NCBI GenBank assembly: GCA_025453975.1
Contig: JALOPI010000026.1
Span: 1 to 48,244 of the forward strand
DNA length: 48,244 nucleotides
Direction: 5' to 3'
From: Syntrophobacteraceae bacterium
GTDB lineage: Bacteria > Desulfobacterota > Syntrophobacteria > Syntrophobacterales > Syntrophobacteraceae
Shown: positions 17,209 to 25,497 of the stretch, one piece after another
How positions within the stretch are numbered: the stretch's first letter is position 1
Layout: each line of letters starts with the position of its first letter
Made by a program: the position numbers and the translations under genes
The notes under the pieces: generated by a model
The model's database searches: none
Seen by the model: the letters and a program-made list of their open reading frames with translations, nothing else
Told to the model about the DNA's origin: nothing

Positions 17209-18435
17209 CTACATGACATCCTTTTCGCTCATCTCGATGGCCTTGTCAATTTCTGCCTTGAGCTGAGGCGGCAGGCCCGGCATGTCGACGCTGAGAAAAC
17301 CCCTCACGATGGTGGATACCGCCTCGTCTTCGCCGAGTCCCCTCGACATGAGATAGTGGATCTCCTCCTGAGCGATTTTCCCAACCGCCGCCTCGTGGGA
17401 CATCTCGACCCCGTCCACGTGTCCCTCCAGCTCCGGAACGGCATAAACCAGGCCACCGTTGATGATGAGACCCTTGCATTCCAGGTGAGCCTTGATGTCA
17501 GGCACCTCTCCAATGAGGTGTCCACGCGAGATGATCCTGCCCCCGTTACTGATGGTCCTGGCCACGATTTCGGCACGGGACCCAGGCTTCTTCAGGAAAA
17601 TCCTGCCGCCCACGTCGTACTCCGAGCCCGGACTGCCGACGATGATGCTGTAGAACCGAGCCACGGCGTTGTCTCCCACCAGATGAGTGGTGGGGTACAT
17701 CTGGAGCGAACGGACGGGCTTCATGCAGATGTAGTTGTTCAGAAAAAGGCCGCCTTCCTCCACCACGGCGGCGGAGCGCGGCCGAACCACCATATCCTCG
17801 GCCCAGTTGTGGATCATGGTGAAGCTGAGCTTGGCGTTCTTCTTGATGTAGAATTCGGAGATCCCGATGTGCAGGCCCTTCTTGAGATGCGGGGATGTGG
17901 CGCACCCCGTGATGATATGGAGCTCCGAATCCTCCTCGGCGATGACGATGTTGTGAACGTTCTGCTGCAGCCCCTCCTTGCCGATGTAAAGACAGGCCTG
18001 GATGGGATAAACGCTCTTGGATCCCGGCAGGGCTCGAATGACATACCCATTGTGCAGGCCGGTCTCCGCCGCCGACGTGTACTTGTCGGCATCGACCGAC
18101 ACCAGCTTCCAGTAGTAGTCCTTGATCCAGTCGTATTTTTCCAGGGCGACCTTGATGGGGATGACCTCCATGCCCTCCTGCTTGGTCTCGCAGTGGACCA
18201 CCGAGGTATCCTTCTGGAAGAAGGTGCCCCCGCGCTCCCTTTCGAGAACGTCGACGCCCGAAAGGAGGAGAAGGTCCTTCTCCTGCTCGGGCAGGGAGTG
18301 GAACTGATCGTCCGACAGGTAGTCATGGGCATCGGAAGAAGTCACGAAGCTCATGAGCTCGATATCCGGACCAATGGCGGCCTTTTTTTCCGTGGCCTTC
18401 GACGCACGCTCGATCAACTCTTGTCTATTGAGCAT
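17209..18435 (-). CDS. sufB: SufB/SufD-family Fe-S assembly scaffold
   Basis: Scaffold subunit on which iron-sulfur clusters are built, acting with the SufC ATPase in the cytoplasm. The 408 residues carry the SufBD core: a right-handed helix region with GCATSPHLKKGLH, the AHLECKGLIINGGLVYAVPEL segment, and the C-terminal signature MSHEAAVGKIAQEEIHYLMSRGL. The protein is shorter than E. coli SufB (495). I chose the ATG at 18435, which has GAGGAG eight bases upstream; a GTG at 18444 is less likely. Its start overlaps the end of sufC by 22 bases. With no sufD, sufS or sufE nearby, this is the minimal two-gene form of the system. Confidence 0.88.
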   Translation of the reverse strand: MLNRQELIERASKATEKKAAIGPDIELMSFVTSSDAHDYLSDDQFHSLPEQEKDLLLLSGVDVLERERGGTFFQKDTSVVHCETKQEGMEVIPIKVALEKYDWIKDYYWKLVSVDADKYTSAAETGLHNGYVIRALPGSKSVYPIQACLYIGKEGLQQNVHNIVIAEEDSELHIITGCATSPHLKKGLHIGISEFYIKKNAKLSFTMIHNWAEDMVVRPRSAAVVEEGGLFLNNYICMKPVRSLQMYPTTHLVGDNAVARFYSIIVGSPGSEYDVGGRIFLKKPGSRAEIVARTISNGGRIISRGHLIGEVPDIKAHLECKGLIINGGLVYAVPELEGHVDGVEMSHEAAVGKIAQEEIHYLMSRGLGEDEAVSTIVRGFLSVDMPGLPPQLKAEIDKAIEMSEKDVM

Positions 18436-19178
18436 CTGACACACTCCTCATAACCCACCTCGCTGATGCAGCGGAAGATTTCACGGGGGTTCGTGCTGCA
18501 GCTGAGAACGCCGTTGAACAGAAGCTGCCCCTTGTCCACGTCCACATAATCCAGAATGTGTCCGATGTGCGTGATGATGAGTCCCATCTTGGAGCGCTCG
18601 CGCTTGACCTGCAGCCTAGATTTGTCGCGGGTTGAGGAGCATTCCTTCTGAAGCAGGCGCGCGATGGTCTCACCCACCAGGGCAATGTTCTCGATGTCCA
18701 CCCCGGACTCGGGCTCGTCGAAGAGCATCAGGTCAGGGTTCTGGGCCATCAGCTGAAGCAGCTCCGACCTTTTGATCTCTCCACCCGAGAAGCCGGCGTT
18801 GAGATCCCGATCCAGAAACGATTCAAAGTTGACCCTGCGGGCCAGATCCTCAACCTTGACTTCCTTCTTTCCGCATATGTCCACCATCTGACGTGTCTTG
18901 AGCCCGTGGATGGTTGGGGGGCGCTGGTAGGACATGCCGATGCCCAGCTGGGCACGCTCGTTGATAGGACTGTGCGTGATATCCACACCCTTGAAGGTGA
19001 TAGTTCCACCCGTGACCCTGTATTGCGGATATCCCATGATGGTCATGAGCAGCGACGTCTTTCCGGATCCATTGGGCCCGAACAGGACATGAGTCTCCCC
19101 GGGCTTGATCTCCAGATCGATATGCTTCAGTATGACCTTATCCGCAAGCTCAACCTGCAGATCTTCAATGACAAGCAT
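18414..19178 (-). CDS. sufC: Fe-S assembly ATPase SufC
   Basis: ABC-type ATPase energising cluster assembly on SufB. Walker A is GPNGSGKT at residues 34-41, the signature is FSGGE near residue 128, Walker B with the D-loop is LMLFDEPESGVD near 150, and the switch histidine is in ITHIG. The C-terminus carries four closely placed cysteines (227, 237, 246 and 249, the last two as CVRC) that ordinary SufC lacks, plus an insertion rich in Lys and Arg before the switch. This matches the minimal SufCB type found in methanogens and other anaerobes. The ATG at 19178 follows AAGGAGGG and gives a normal N-terminus; the frame is open another 36 codons upstream. Confidence 0.9.
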   Translation of the reverse strand: MLVIEDLQVELADKVILKHIDLEIKPGETHVLFGPNGSGKTSLLMTIMGYPQYRVTGGTITFKGVDITHSPINERAQLGIGMSYQRPPTIHGLKTRQMVDICGKKEVKVEDLARRVNFESFLDRDLNAGFSGGEIKRSELLQLMAQNPDLMLFDEPESGVDIENIALVGETIARLLQKECSSTRDKSRLQVKRERSKMGLIITHIGHILDYVDVDKGQLLFNGVLSCSTNPREIFRCISEVGYEECVRCSIDKS

Positions 19179-19376
19179 CAGAACCCTCCTTGTGATCATC
19201 CCGGAAGTCAAATTCACCACGAAAAAATATAAGTCCGCCGGGGGAAGCTGAGCAGGATTGTCAAATGCTCGGCGGCAGTCGTCCAATTCCAGAATCTTAT
19301 AATGACTGGCATGGACTCATGCAAGCCAATTCACGGTGGCTCCGCCTGGCTCGGGGCTCCCTCTAACCAGAGGCAC

Positions 19377-19412
19377 AAAAAAACCCCTTTCCAACATCAG
19401 GCAGAAAGGGGT
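19377..19412 (-). terminator. Rho-independent terminator of the 78-residue gene
   Basis: On the minus strand CCCCTTTC and GAAAGGGG form an eight-pair stem with a 12-base loop, followed by seven Us (19383-19377). It lies 58 bases past the stop of the small gene and separates it from sufC. Confidence 0.85.
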
Positions 19413-19470
19413 CTTTCCGACGCGTCAAAGCGTGCCCGTGCTGATGCACAGGGATGCACAGGGACCGATC

Positions 19471-19707
19471 CTACAGGCGGTCGATATCGATATTCCGAAT
19501 GAACAGCTTGACCTGATCCATCCACAGCTCCAGCTGCTTCTCGCGCTCCCCGCCGTTGTCGGCTTCACCCGAAGCCGTTTCCGCGTGGCTGTTGTTCCGC
19601 GAAACGACAGATGTGTCGGAATGACCCGAGCTGCCCATGCCGCCCCCCGTCGGCAATTCCTCGGCGTATCGATCGGCTCTCTCGATGATGAAATCCAGAT
19701 GGCTCAT
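19471..19707 (-). CDS. Uncharacterised 78-residue protein
   Basis: No family recognised. The N-terminal 18 residues form a charged amphipathic helix (DFIIERADRYAEEL), the middle is Gly/Ser-rich and probably disordered, and the C-terminal 24 residues (EREKQLELWMDQVKLFIRNI) look like a second amphipathic helix. There is no signal peptide and no cysteine. Support that it is real: an excellent ribosome site (GGAGGAG six bases before the ATG), a plausible promoter at 19750-19778 and a strong terminator at 19377-19412. It is therefore a single-gene transcript between the suf genes and the selenoprotein candidate. Confidence 0.7.
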   Translation of the reverse strand: MSHLDFIIERADRYAEELPTGGGMGSSGHSDTSVVSRNNSHAETASGEADNGGEREKQLELWMDQVKLFIRNIDIDRL

Positions 19708-19749
19708 AGTGTGCTCCTCCTAATCCTTTTGTTCTTGACCTTGAAGCAG

Positions 19750-19778
19750 ATGTTAATCACACGCCAATGCAAAGTAAA
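19750..19778 (-). promoter_or_regulatory. Candidate sigma-70-type promoter of the 78-residue gene
   Basis: Reading the minus strand, TTTACT (19778-19773) and TAACAT (19755-19750) are separated by exactly 17 bases. Each matches four of six consensus positions. Transcription would begin about 35 bases before the start codon. Confidence 0.4.
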
Positions 19779-19981
19779 GCGCTTGAATTCCTGCTCTTTC
19801 CTATTCCCATTCCAGGTTTTCCGGCGCATTCTGGAGGCCACCGGGAGGTGGACACGGTCAGGGCTTCGAATCCTGAATGACCTGAAGAGCCGGGGCCTTC
19901 GATGTCATGGGGGTGAAGAAGCCTTGGGGGGCGTCTCGCGCCGGACAGTCGCGCGCGGAATCCAGCCCACCCGTTTTGGGT

Positions 19982-20010
19982 TTGACTCCAAGGGCCACGA
20001 TTTGTATCGT
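19982..20010 (+). promoter_or_regulatory. Candidate sigma-70-type promoter of the selenoprotein candidate
   Basis: TTGACT (19982-19987, five of six) and TATCGT (20005-20010, four of six) are separated by 17 bases. The predicted start of transcription, about 20017, leaves a leader of nearly 90 bases before the ATG at 20104. Confidence 0.4.
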
Positions 20011-20103
20011 CCCCATGTATTGGGGTGTTGAGTGTTTTGTGCGACTTCATCTCCCGCATCCATATCGTTTGCCTTGGCGGGGGAATGGCCGGGGAGGATT
20101 GCC

Positions 20104-20379
20104 ATGACGAAGGATGCCGAAGGTGATCAGGAGCCCCTGGAATGCCTTGAGGAAGGGGCAGCTGAGATCAACTGGGCGGATTACCGTGGAGATTGCTGAG
20201 CGGGCTTCCTGGATGCAAGTTTGCGTCTGAAGTTTTTGAGGAGGGGCGAGATCTTCGGAATCATCTGCTCGGTCGACCAGCTGCTCAAAATGGAGCGCGT
20301 TGTCCATCACAACGGCGGGAGGGCTGAAGTCCTCCTGAAACAGGGGGACGCCCTCTACGTCAAGGTGCTGAAAACCTGA
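20104..20379 (+). CDS. Probable selenocysteine-containing TusA-like protein (in-frame UGA at codon 32)
   Basis: A 91-codon frame with a very good ribosome site (GGGGAGGA five bases before the ATG) is interrupted only by TGA at 20197-20199 and then continues open to TGA at 20377. Read through, the protein resembles the TusA/SirA/YedF sulfur-carrier fold: a first strand ending YRGDC-Sec, a helix (FLDASLRLKFLRRGE), a second strand and helix (IFGIICSVDQLLKM, VVHHNGG), and final strands ending DALYVKVLK. The Sec would follow Cys31, where TusA has its active Cys-Pro. A SECIS-like hairpin lies directly downstream of the UGA. TusA-type proteins carry persulfide sulfur, so a sulfur- or selenium-transfer role is inferred. 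The alternative is a nonsense-mutated pseudogene or two short genes; the hairpin position argues against these. Confidence 0.75.
20210..20229 (+). promoter_or_regulatory. Bacterial SECIS-like hairpin after the in-frame UGA
   Basis: TGGATGCA (20210-20217) and TGCGTCTG (20222-20229) form an eight-pair stem, including G-U pairs, closed by the loop AGTT. The loop GU lies at 20219-20220, with 19 bases between it and the UGA. As I recall, this is the same spacing as the essential G23 and U24 of the E. coli fdhF element, and the loop neighbourhood (GCAAGTTTGC here, GCAGGTCTGC there) is also alike. This is the expected SelB-binding structure. The bulged U of the E. coli element is not obvious here. 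Confidence 0.75.
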
Positions 20380-20424
20380 CCTTTACAGTCAACGGCGCGG
20401 GCGGGGGAGGGCCTGTGAAAAGGG

Positions 20425-20451
20425 TTGCCAATTCACGGCTCCTGGAATAAT
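20425..20451 (+). promoter_or_regulatory. Weak candidate promoter of prs
   Basis: TTGCCA (20425-20430) and AATAAT (20446-20451) each match five of six consensus positions, but the 15-base spacing is short. A small hairpin (CCTTC, loop TTTTT, GAAGG, at 20458-20472) lies in the leader that would follow. Confidence 0.3.
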
Positions 20452-20516
20452 AAAGGACCTTCTTTTTGAAGGATGGAATCCATTCAGACGGCAACCGGCA
20501 TTGAGGAACGCAATAG

Positions 20517-21470
20517 ATGTCAACCCACGGCTTGAAGATTTTTTCCGGCAACAGCAACCCGGAGCTGGCTCAACAGATCTGCGATTTACTGGAAGTTCCC
20601 CTTGGGCGCGCGCTGGTCAGCAAGTTCAGTGACGGCGAGATTCGGGTGGAGATCGGGGAGAATGTTCGTGGCGTTGATGTTTTCATCGTTCAGTCGGGTG
20701 CCTATCCCGTGAACGACCACCTGATGGAGCTGCTGCTCATGATCGATGCCTGCAAGCGGGCATCGGCGCGCCGCATCACGGCCGTCATTCCCTACTACAG
20801 CTATGCTCGTCAGGACCGCAAGAACAAGCCCCGGGTGCCCATCACCGCGCGGCTGGTGGCGGATATGATCGTGCGGGTTGGCGCGGACCGCATCCTCACC
20901 ATGGACCTCCATGCCGGGCAGATTCAGGGGTTTTTCGATATTCCCGTTGACAACCTGTACGGGTCTCCGATTCTCTTGCCGTACATCAGGGAAAATCTGA
21001 ATCATGGATTGGTGATCGTATCGCCCGATGCCGGAGGCGTGCCCAGGGCCAGGGCCTATGCCCGCCGACTGGGGGCTGGTCTGGCCCTCATCGACAAGCG
21101 GCGATCCGACGCCAACGAAGCCCAGGCGCTCAACATCATCGGAGAGGTGGCGGGAAAGACCGCCGTGGTCCTCGACGACATGGTGGATACGGCTGGCACG
21201 CTCGTGGAGGCCACCAAGTCGCTCCTGGAAAAGGGCGCCGAGGAGGTGCATGCCTGCGTGACCCACCCCGTCCTGTCGGGTCCGGCGGTGGAGCGCATCG
21301 AAAAGAGCTTCCTCAAGAGCCTCGTGGTGACGGATACGCTGCCCTTGAGACCCCAGGCGGCTCATTGTCAGAAGATCCGGTGCCTGCCGTCCTGCAGGCT
21401 GTTTTCCGCATCCATCCGAAACATTCACAACGAGGATTCCATCAGCTCGCTCTTCGAAATCCAGCATTAG
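20517..21470 (+). CDS. prs: Ribose-phosphate pyrophosphokinase
   Basis: Makes PRPP from ribose 5-phosphate and ATP for nucleotide, histidine and tryptophan synthesis. The protein starts [13 protein letters not shown], contains [10 protein letters not shown] and the ATP/metal-binding [13 protein letters not shown], and has the PRPP-binding loop [12 protein letters not shown] at residues 218-229. It ends with the family's [10 protein letters not shown]. Length is normal at 317 residues. GAGGAA lies nine bases before the ATG. The segment [11 protein letters not shown] near residue 295 departs from the usual KI.VL.VA.LF, but it aligns without a gap and the flanks are intact, so I read it as divergence rather than a frameshift. 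Confidence 0.94.
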   Translation: MSTHGLKIFSGNSNPELAQQICDLLEVPLGRALVSKFSDGEIRVEIGENVRGVDVFIVQSGAYPVNDHLMELLLMIDACKRASARRITAVIPYYSYARQDRKNKPRVPITARLVADMIVRVGADRILTMDLHAGQIQGFFDIPVDNLYGSPILLPYIRENLNHGLVIVSPDAGGVPRARAYARRLGAGLALIDKRRSDANEAQALNIIGEVAGKTAVVLDDMVDTAGTLVEATKSLLEKGAEEVHACVTHPVLSGPAVERIEKSFLKSLVVTDTLPLRPQAAHCQKIRCLPSCRLFSASIRNIHNEDSISSLFEIQH

Positions 21471-21534
21471 AAAGATGGATCATGGCCGTGGAGAGCGTCC
21501 TGGGACGGCATCTTGACGGAGCCACGGCTCGCCA

Positions 21535-22830
21535 ATGGCACCCCCTCAATTCATCTTCGGGATCGATGACCGCCCTCCGCTGAGGTATGCCCTCCTGTAT
21601 GGTCTGCAATGGGCCGTCATCATTTTTCCCGCCCTCATCGTCGTGAGCCACTTGAGCGGAAGAGCCCTGCAGCTCACGGGTGCGCAGGAGGTCCGCTACT
21701 TCCAGCTGGTCCTCCTGTCCTCCGGGCTGATGACCGCCCTTCAGTGCCTGGCGGGCCACCGATACCCGCTCCTCGACGGCCCATCCACGGCCCTGCTCCT
21801 CACATTCATCACCCTGGCGCCGCGGGGAATCGAGACCATTCAGGGTGGCACCGTGGCCGGCGGTGCGATCCTCGTTGTGCTGGTCCTCTGGGGCAAGCTC
21901 GACCGGGTCGTCGAGATCGCCACCCCCAACGTGGTGGGGGTCATTCTGATGCTCATCGCCTTCACGCTCCTCCCGCACCTCATCCGATCCATGACCGGAA
22001 TGAGTGCGGCGCGGCCCGAAGGGGAGGGCCTGATCCTCATCATCAGCCTGTTTCTGGTGGTACTCTCCGCAGCCCTTTCCCACTGGCTTTCAGGGTTTGC
22101 GCGGACCGTTTCCCTGCTCCTGGGCATCGGCGCGGGAACGACCCTTTTCGGAATCATGGGGCGCATGGAATGTTCCAGGATCGCCGCGGCGGGATGGCTG
22201 TCGCCGCCGGGCTTCTGGACGCCGGTGAAGCTGGGCTTCGACTGGACGGCGGTGGCGGCGTTCGCCATTGCGTACCTGGCGGTGGTCGTCAACAGCCTGG
22301 GGAGCCTCCACGGCATCGCCAAGCTCACCGAGCCCAGGCGGCTGCCGGAATCGATCTCGCGCGGCGTGCTTTTGAACGGGCTGGGGGGCATTGGCTGCGG
22401 ATTGCTCGGTCTGGTGGGGCTGGTGAGCTACAGCATGAGCCCGGGGGTGATCCTGGCCAACCGGGTAGCCAGCCGTTTCGCCGTGGCCTGGTGCGGCGCC
22501 ATCCTCATCGTGGCGGCTTTCGTACCGAAGCTGGCCGCGGCACTGGCTCTGGTCCCTCCCCCCGTCGTGGGAGCGGCGCTGTGCTCCGCCATGGGCGCCC
22601 AGGTGGGGGCCGGGCTGGCCGTGGTGACCAGCGGCATGCCCTCCATTCGTGATTATTTTGTGGTGGGACTTCCACTCCTGATTGGAACGATGGTCAGCTT
22701 TCTGCCCGAGCCCTTCATGGCCGTTGTGAATCCCTCCATCAGGATTTTTCTGGGCAACGGACTCATCGTGGGGATCTTTCTCGTTCTGATTCTCGAGCAT
22801 CTGGTCATGAGGAAGCGGCGGGAATCCTGA
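21535..22830 (+). CDS. NCS2-family nucleobase permease
   Basis: An integral membrane protein of 431 residues with about 12-14 hydrophobic helices, resembling the uracil/xanthine permease family (nucleobase:cation symporter 2). Visible family features are [18 protein letters not shown] at the start, [13 protein letters not shown], the [15 protein letters not shown] segment in the middle and a following glycine-rich [13 protein letters not shown] helix. Substrate cannot be predicted; uracil, xanthine or urate are family possibilities. It sits after prs, consistent with nucleotide salvage. The ATG at 21535 has GGAG about 15 bases upstream, so the start is only moderately certain. Confidence 0.85.
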   Translation: MAPPQFIFGIDDRPPLRYALLYGLQWAVIIFPALIVVSHLSGRALQLTGAQEVRYFQLVLLSSGLMTALQCLAGHRYPLLDGPSTALLLTFITLAPRGIETIQGGTVAGGAILVVLVLWGKLDRVVEIATPNVVGVILMLIAFTLLPHLIRSMTGMSAARPEGEGLILIISLFLVVLSAALSHWLSGFARTVSLLLGIGAGTTLFGIMGRMECSRIAAAGWLSPPGFWTPVKLGFDWTAVAAFAIAYLAVVVNSLGSLHGIAKLTEPRRLPESISRGVLLNGLGGIGCGLLGLVGLVSYSMSPGVILANRVASRFAVAWCGAILIVAAFVPKLAAALALVPPPVVGAALCSAMGAQVGAGLAVVTSGMPSIRDYFVVGLPLLIGTMVSFLPEPFMAVVNPSIRIFLGNGLIVGIFLVLILEHLVMRKRRES

Positions 22831-22909
22831 CAGGGCAGGGGTCGGGGGCGAGAGAGGCTCCCCGGGGGGCACCGCGGAGGGAGTTTCAGCACTGAGCGAG
22901 GGACAGGTC

Positions 22910-23365
22910 ATGATCGAGGTCAAGTGCTCGCGATGCGGAGCCACGGTCACCGTGGCCCGGAACCCTTTTCTGACCGTGGACATCGTCATCGAGATCCCGG
23001 AGCGTGGAATCGTTCTCATCGAGCGTCGAAACCCTCCCCATGGATGGGCGCTTCCGGGCGGGTTCGTGGACTACGGGGAGAGCCTCGAGGACGCCGCCCG
23101 GAGGGAGGCCCTGGAGGAGACGGGCCTGGAGCTGGAGGACCTCGAGCAGTTCCGGGCCTACTCGGACCCCTCCCGGGACCCTCGGCACCACACGGCCACC
23201 GTGGTTTTCACCGCCATTGGGCGTGGGACACCCCGGGCGGCGGATGACGCCAGGAGCCTCCAGGTGTTCCCCGTGGACCAGCTTCCCGCCGCCCTGGCCT
23301 TCGACCACGGCGACATTCTGGAGGACGTCCTCGAGGCCCGCCCCCAGGGAGCCCGCTGCTCGTGA
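22910..23365 (+). CDS. Nudix hydrolase
   Basis: A 151-residue protein with a complete Nudix box at residues 51-73: G-x5-E-x7-REALEETGL. It hydrolyses a nucleoside diphosphate linked to some other group; the family includes ADP-ribose pyrophosphatases and 8-oxo-dGTP cleaning enzymes, and the sequence does not settle the substrate. The N-terminus has one Cys pair (CSRCG at residues 6-10), unusual for a short Nudix enzyme and lacking a second pair to form a full zinc ribbon. The ATG at 22910 has GAGGGACAG upstream. It lies between the permease and fdhD on the same strand. Confidence 0.88.
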   Translation: MIEVKCSRCGATVTVARNPFLTVDIVIEIPERGIVLIERRNPPHGWALPGGFVDYGESLEDAARREALEETGLELEDLEQFRAYSDPSRDPRHHTATVVFTAIGRGTPRAADDARSLQVFPVDQLPAALAFDHGDILEDVLEARPQGARCS

Positions 23366-23393
23366 GAGCTTGAAATGGAGCATCATACGCTCA

Positions 23394-24287
23394 ATGGAAG
23401 ACAGGTTGGACACCGAATTGGAAACGGCTCGGAGCGGGGAGGGGGTCTCCTCCATCGCGACGTGGCTTTATGACCGATCGGGCCTCATCGCCGCAAGGCC
23501 CCAGTGGGTCATCGAGGAAAAGCCGGTCACGCTCCACGTCAACGGTCGCGAGCTCCTGACCCTGCTCTGCGCGGGACATCACCTGGAGGAAATGGCCGCC
23601 GGATTCTGCTACAGTGAAGGGTTCGTCCGGGACCTGGAGGATCTCGCGTCCATCGAAGTCGACGCCGAGGGGGGAGCCGTTCACGTACGGACCCGCCAGG
23701 AAGCCTCGCTGGCCGAAAGGCTCTGGGAGAAGCGGACGGTGACGTCGGGCTGCGGCAAGGGCTCGATCTTCTACTACTCACTGGATGCGCTTCTGAGCAG
23801 GCCCGTGGTGAGCGGGCTCCGAATCACCCCCGGGCAGGTTCTTGCGCGAGTGGAGGACCTGCATCATCAAAGCGAGACTTACCGTCGTACCCACGGAGTC
23901 CACAACACAGCCCTGGCCGAGCCCGGACGCATCGTGCTGTTCCGCAGCGACATCGGCCGCCACAACGCGGTGGACATGGTCGTTGGCCACGGCTTCCTCA
24001 ATGGCATCCCCTTCGGGGAGAAGCTCCTTCTGACCACGGGACGACTGACCTCCGAGATCCTCATCAAGTGCGCCAAGGTGGGAATTGCCGTCCTGGTGAG
24101 CCGCAACACGGCGACGACTCTGGCCGTCGAGCTGGCCAAGGCTCTGAACATTACCTTGATTGGATATGTCAGGGGAGGTAAATTCACGGTATACAGCGGC
24201 AATGAGCGGATTGCGGAGTCCTCGGAGACCAGCGGGGATCCCGGGGCGCGGCCTGACATGTCCATCACCGTTGGTTCTCCGGCTTAA
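23394..24287 (+). CDS. fdhD: Formate dehydrogenase accessory sulfurtransferase FdhD
   Basis: FdhD passes sulfur from a cysteine desulfurase to the molybdenum or tungsten cofactor of formate dehydrogenase. Family features are visible: the SGCGKGS segment near residue 120, HGVHNTAL near residue 165, the RSDIGRHNAVDMVVG signature and the TGRLTSEILIKCAKVGI segment. The usual CxxC is reduced to one Cys plus Gly, a variant I recall in other FdhD proteins. The frame is open upstream to 23004 inside the Nudix gene; the ATG at 23394 gives 297 residues but its ribosome site (GGAG 13 bases away) is weak, and a TTG at 23370 is possible. The next gene, six bases on, is a cysteine desulfurase, the expected sulfur donor type. 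Confidence 0.88.
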   Translation: MEDRLDTELETARSGEGVSSIATWLYDRSGLIAARPQWVIEEKPVTLHVNGRELLTLLCAGHHLEEMAAGFCYSEGFVRDLEDLASIEVDAEGGAVHVRTRQEASLAERLWEKRTVTSGCGKGSIFYYSLDALLSRPVVSGLRITPGQVLARVEDLHHQSETYRRTHGVHNTALAEPGRIVLFRSDIGRHNAVDMVVGHGFLNGIPFGEKLLLTTGRLTSEILIKCAKVGIAVLVSRNTATTLAVELAKALNITLIGYVRGGKFTVYSGNERIAESSETSGDPGARPDMSITVGSPA

Positions 24288-24293
24288 GCATCC

Positions 24294-25436
24294 ATGACCC
24301 TCTACCTCGACAATGCAGCCACCAGCTGGCCCAAGCCGCCATCCGTGCACCAGGCCGTGAAAAGAGCGCTGGAGGAGATTGGCGCCTCGCCCGGTCGGGC
24401 GGCTCACCGCATGGCGCGCGAGGCAGAGCGGATGGTGGAGGACGCTCGACGGCAGGTGGCGGATCTTTTTCATGTTCCGGATCCACGGCGCGTGATCTTC
24501 ACCCGCAATGCCACGGAAAGCATCAACGTCGTACTGAGGGGCTGGCTCAGGCCGGGCGACCGGGTGCTCATGTCGTCCCTTGAGCACAATGCCGTGGCCA
24601 GGCCTCTCAGGCAGCTGGAAACCGAGGGGGTTCTGGTGGAAAGGATTCCCCTGGGGTCTCACGAGGCGCTGGATCTCCAGTGGCTCCGGGAGCGCATGGA
24701 ACCGCCGCCCCGCCTGGTGGTGCTCGTCCACGCCTCCAATGTGACGGGGGAGCTTCTGCCCGTGGCGGAGGCAGCGCAAATCTGTCGGAGCAGTGGGGCT
24801 CCGCTTCTGCTCGATGCGGCCCAGACCGCCGGGCTTCAGAACATCGACGTGGAGGCCATGCATCTGGGGATGCTGGCCTGCTCGGGGCACAAGGCCCTTC
24901 TCGGGCCAGCCGGCGTGGGCATCCTTTACATCAGGTCCGACCTCGCGGTGGATCCCCTCATTCGTGGCGGCACGGGGAGCCGCTCCGAGGAGCTGGAGCA
25001 GCCCGATGCATGTCCGGATCGATTCGAGAGCGGGACCGTCAATCTTCCCGGTATCGCGGGACTGGCGGCGGGCATCGCCTTCATCCGGGAAAAGGGGATG
25101 GACTCGATTCTGGCCCATGAACTGCATCTGGCTGCACTCCTGGAGGCGGGCCTGGGCTCGATGCCCGGCGTTCAGGTCTTGAAGCCCCAGCATCGGGGCA
25201 CCGGGGTGGTTTCCTTTCGCACCGAGGAGCTCCATCCGGCGGACATCGGATTCATCCTGGACGAAGTCTTCGACATCGCCGTGCGCACGGGCTTGCATTG
25301 CGCGCCCCTGGCCCACCGCGCCCTGGGAAGTTTTCCCGGGGGGACCGTTCGCATCTCGCCCGGGTATGCGTCGACGGAATCCGACATCGAGCGGATGCTC
25401 CAGGCCATGGCGACCATCGCCGCGCGGCGGGCCTGA
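24294..25436 (+). CDS. Cysteine desulfurase family protein
   Basis: PLP enzyme of the aminotransferase class V fold that removes sulfur (or selenium) from cysteine (or selenocysteine). The start LYLDNAATSWPKPPSV, the PLP-binding Lys200 in SGHKALLGPAG, and the catalytic Cys336 in RTGLHCAPLAH are all present. The 380-residue length and the HCAPLAHRALG pattern fit the separate family of desulfurases related to SufS rather than IscS. I infer that it supplies sulfur to FdhD, six bases upstream, and possibly to the TusA-like protein at 20104; a role in selenium release is also conceivable. Confidence 0.88.
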   Translation: MTLYLDNAATSWPKPPSVHQAVKRALEEIGASPGRAAHRMAREAERMVEDARRQVADLFHVPDPRRVIFTRNATESINVVLRGWLRPGDRVLMSSLEHNAVARPLRQLETEGVLVERIPLGSHEALDLQWLRERMEPPPRLVVLVHASNVTGELLPVAEAAQICRSSGAPLLLDAAQTAGLQNIDVEAMHLGMLACSGHKALLGPAGVGILYIRSDLAVDPLIRGGTGSRSEELEQPDACPDRFESGTVNLPGIAGLAAGIAFIREKGMDSILAHELHLAALLEAGLGSMPGVQVLKPQHRGTGVVSFRTEELHPADIGFILDEVFDIAVRTGLHCAPLAHRALGSFPGGTVRISPGYASTESDIERMLQAMATIAARRA

Positions 25437-25497
25437 AGGGACGGTGTCGGTTGGTGAGTTTTTTGGGCACGGAATCACGGGGAGGGTTGAGCCAGGC

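Larger units (their letters stand above)
19708..20103. other. Intergenic region between divergent small genes
   Basis: About 400 bases with no gene I can support. It holds the promoters proposed for the 78-residue gene (minus) and for the selenoprotein candidate (plus), plus a GC-rich middle. Short open frames on both strands have no ribosome site and no protein-like composition. Confidence 0.6.

Noticed and set aside
21360..21420. Compensated frameshift in the prs C-terminus
   Set aside because: [11 protein letters not shown] looks odd, but it aligns without a gap to the family and the final SSLF is in frame, so substitution is the simpler reading.
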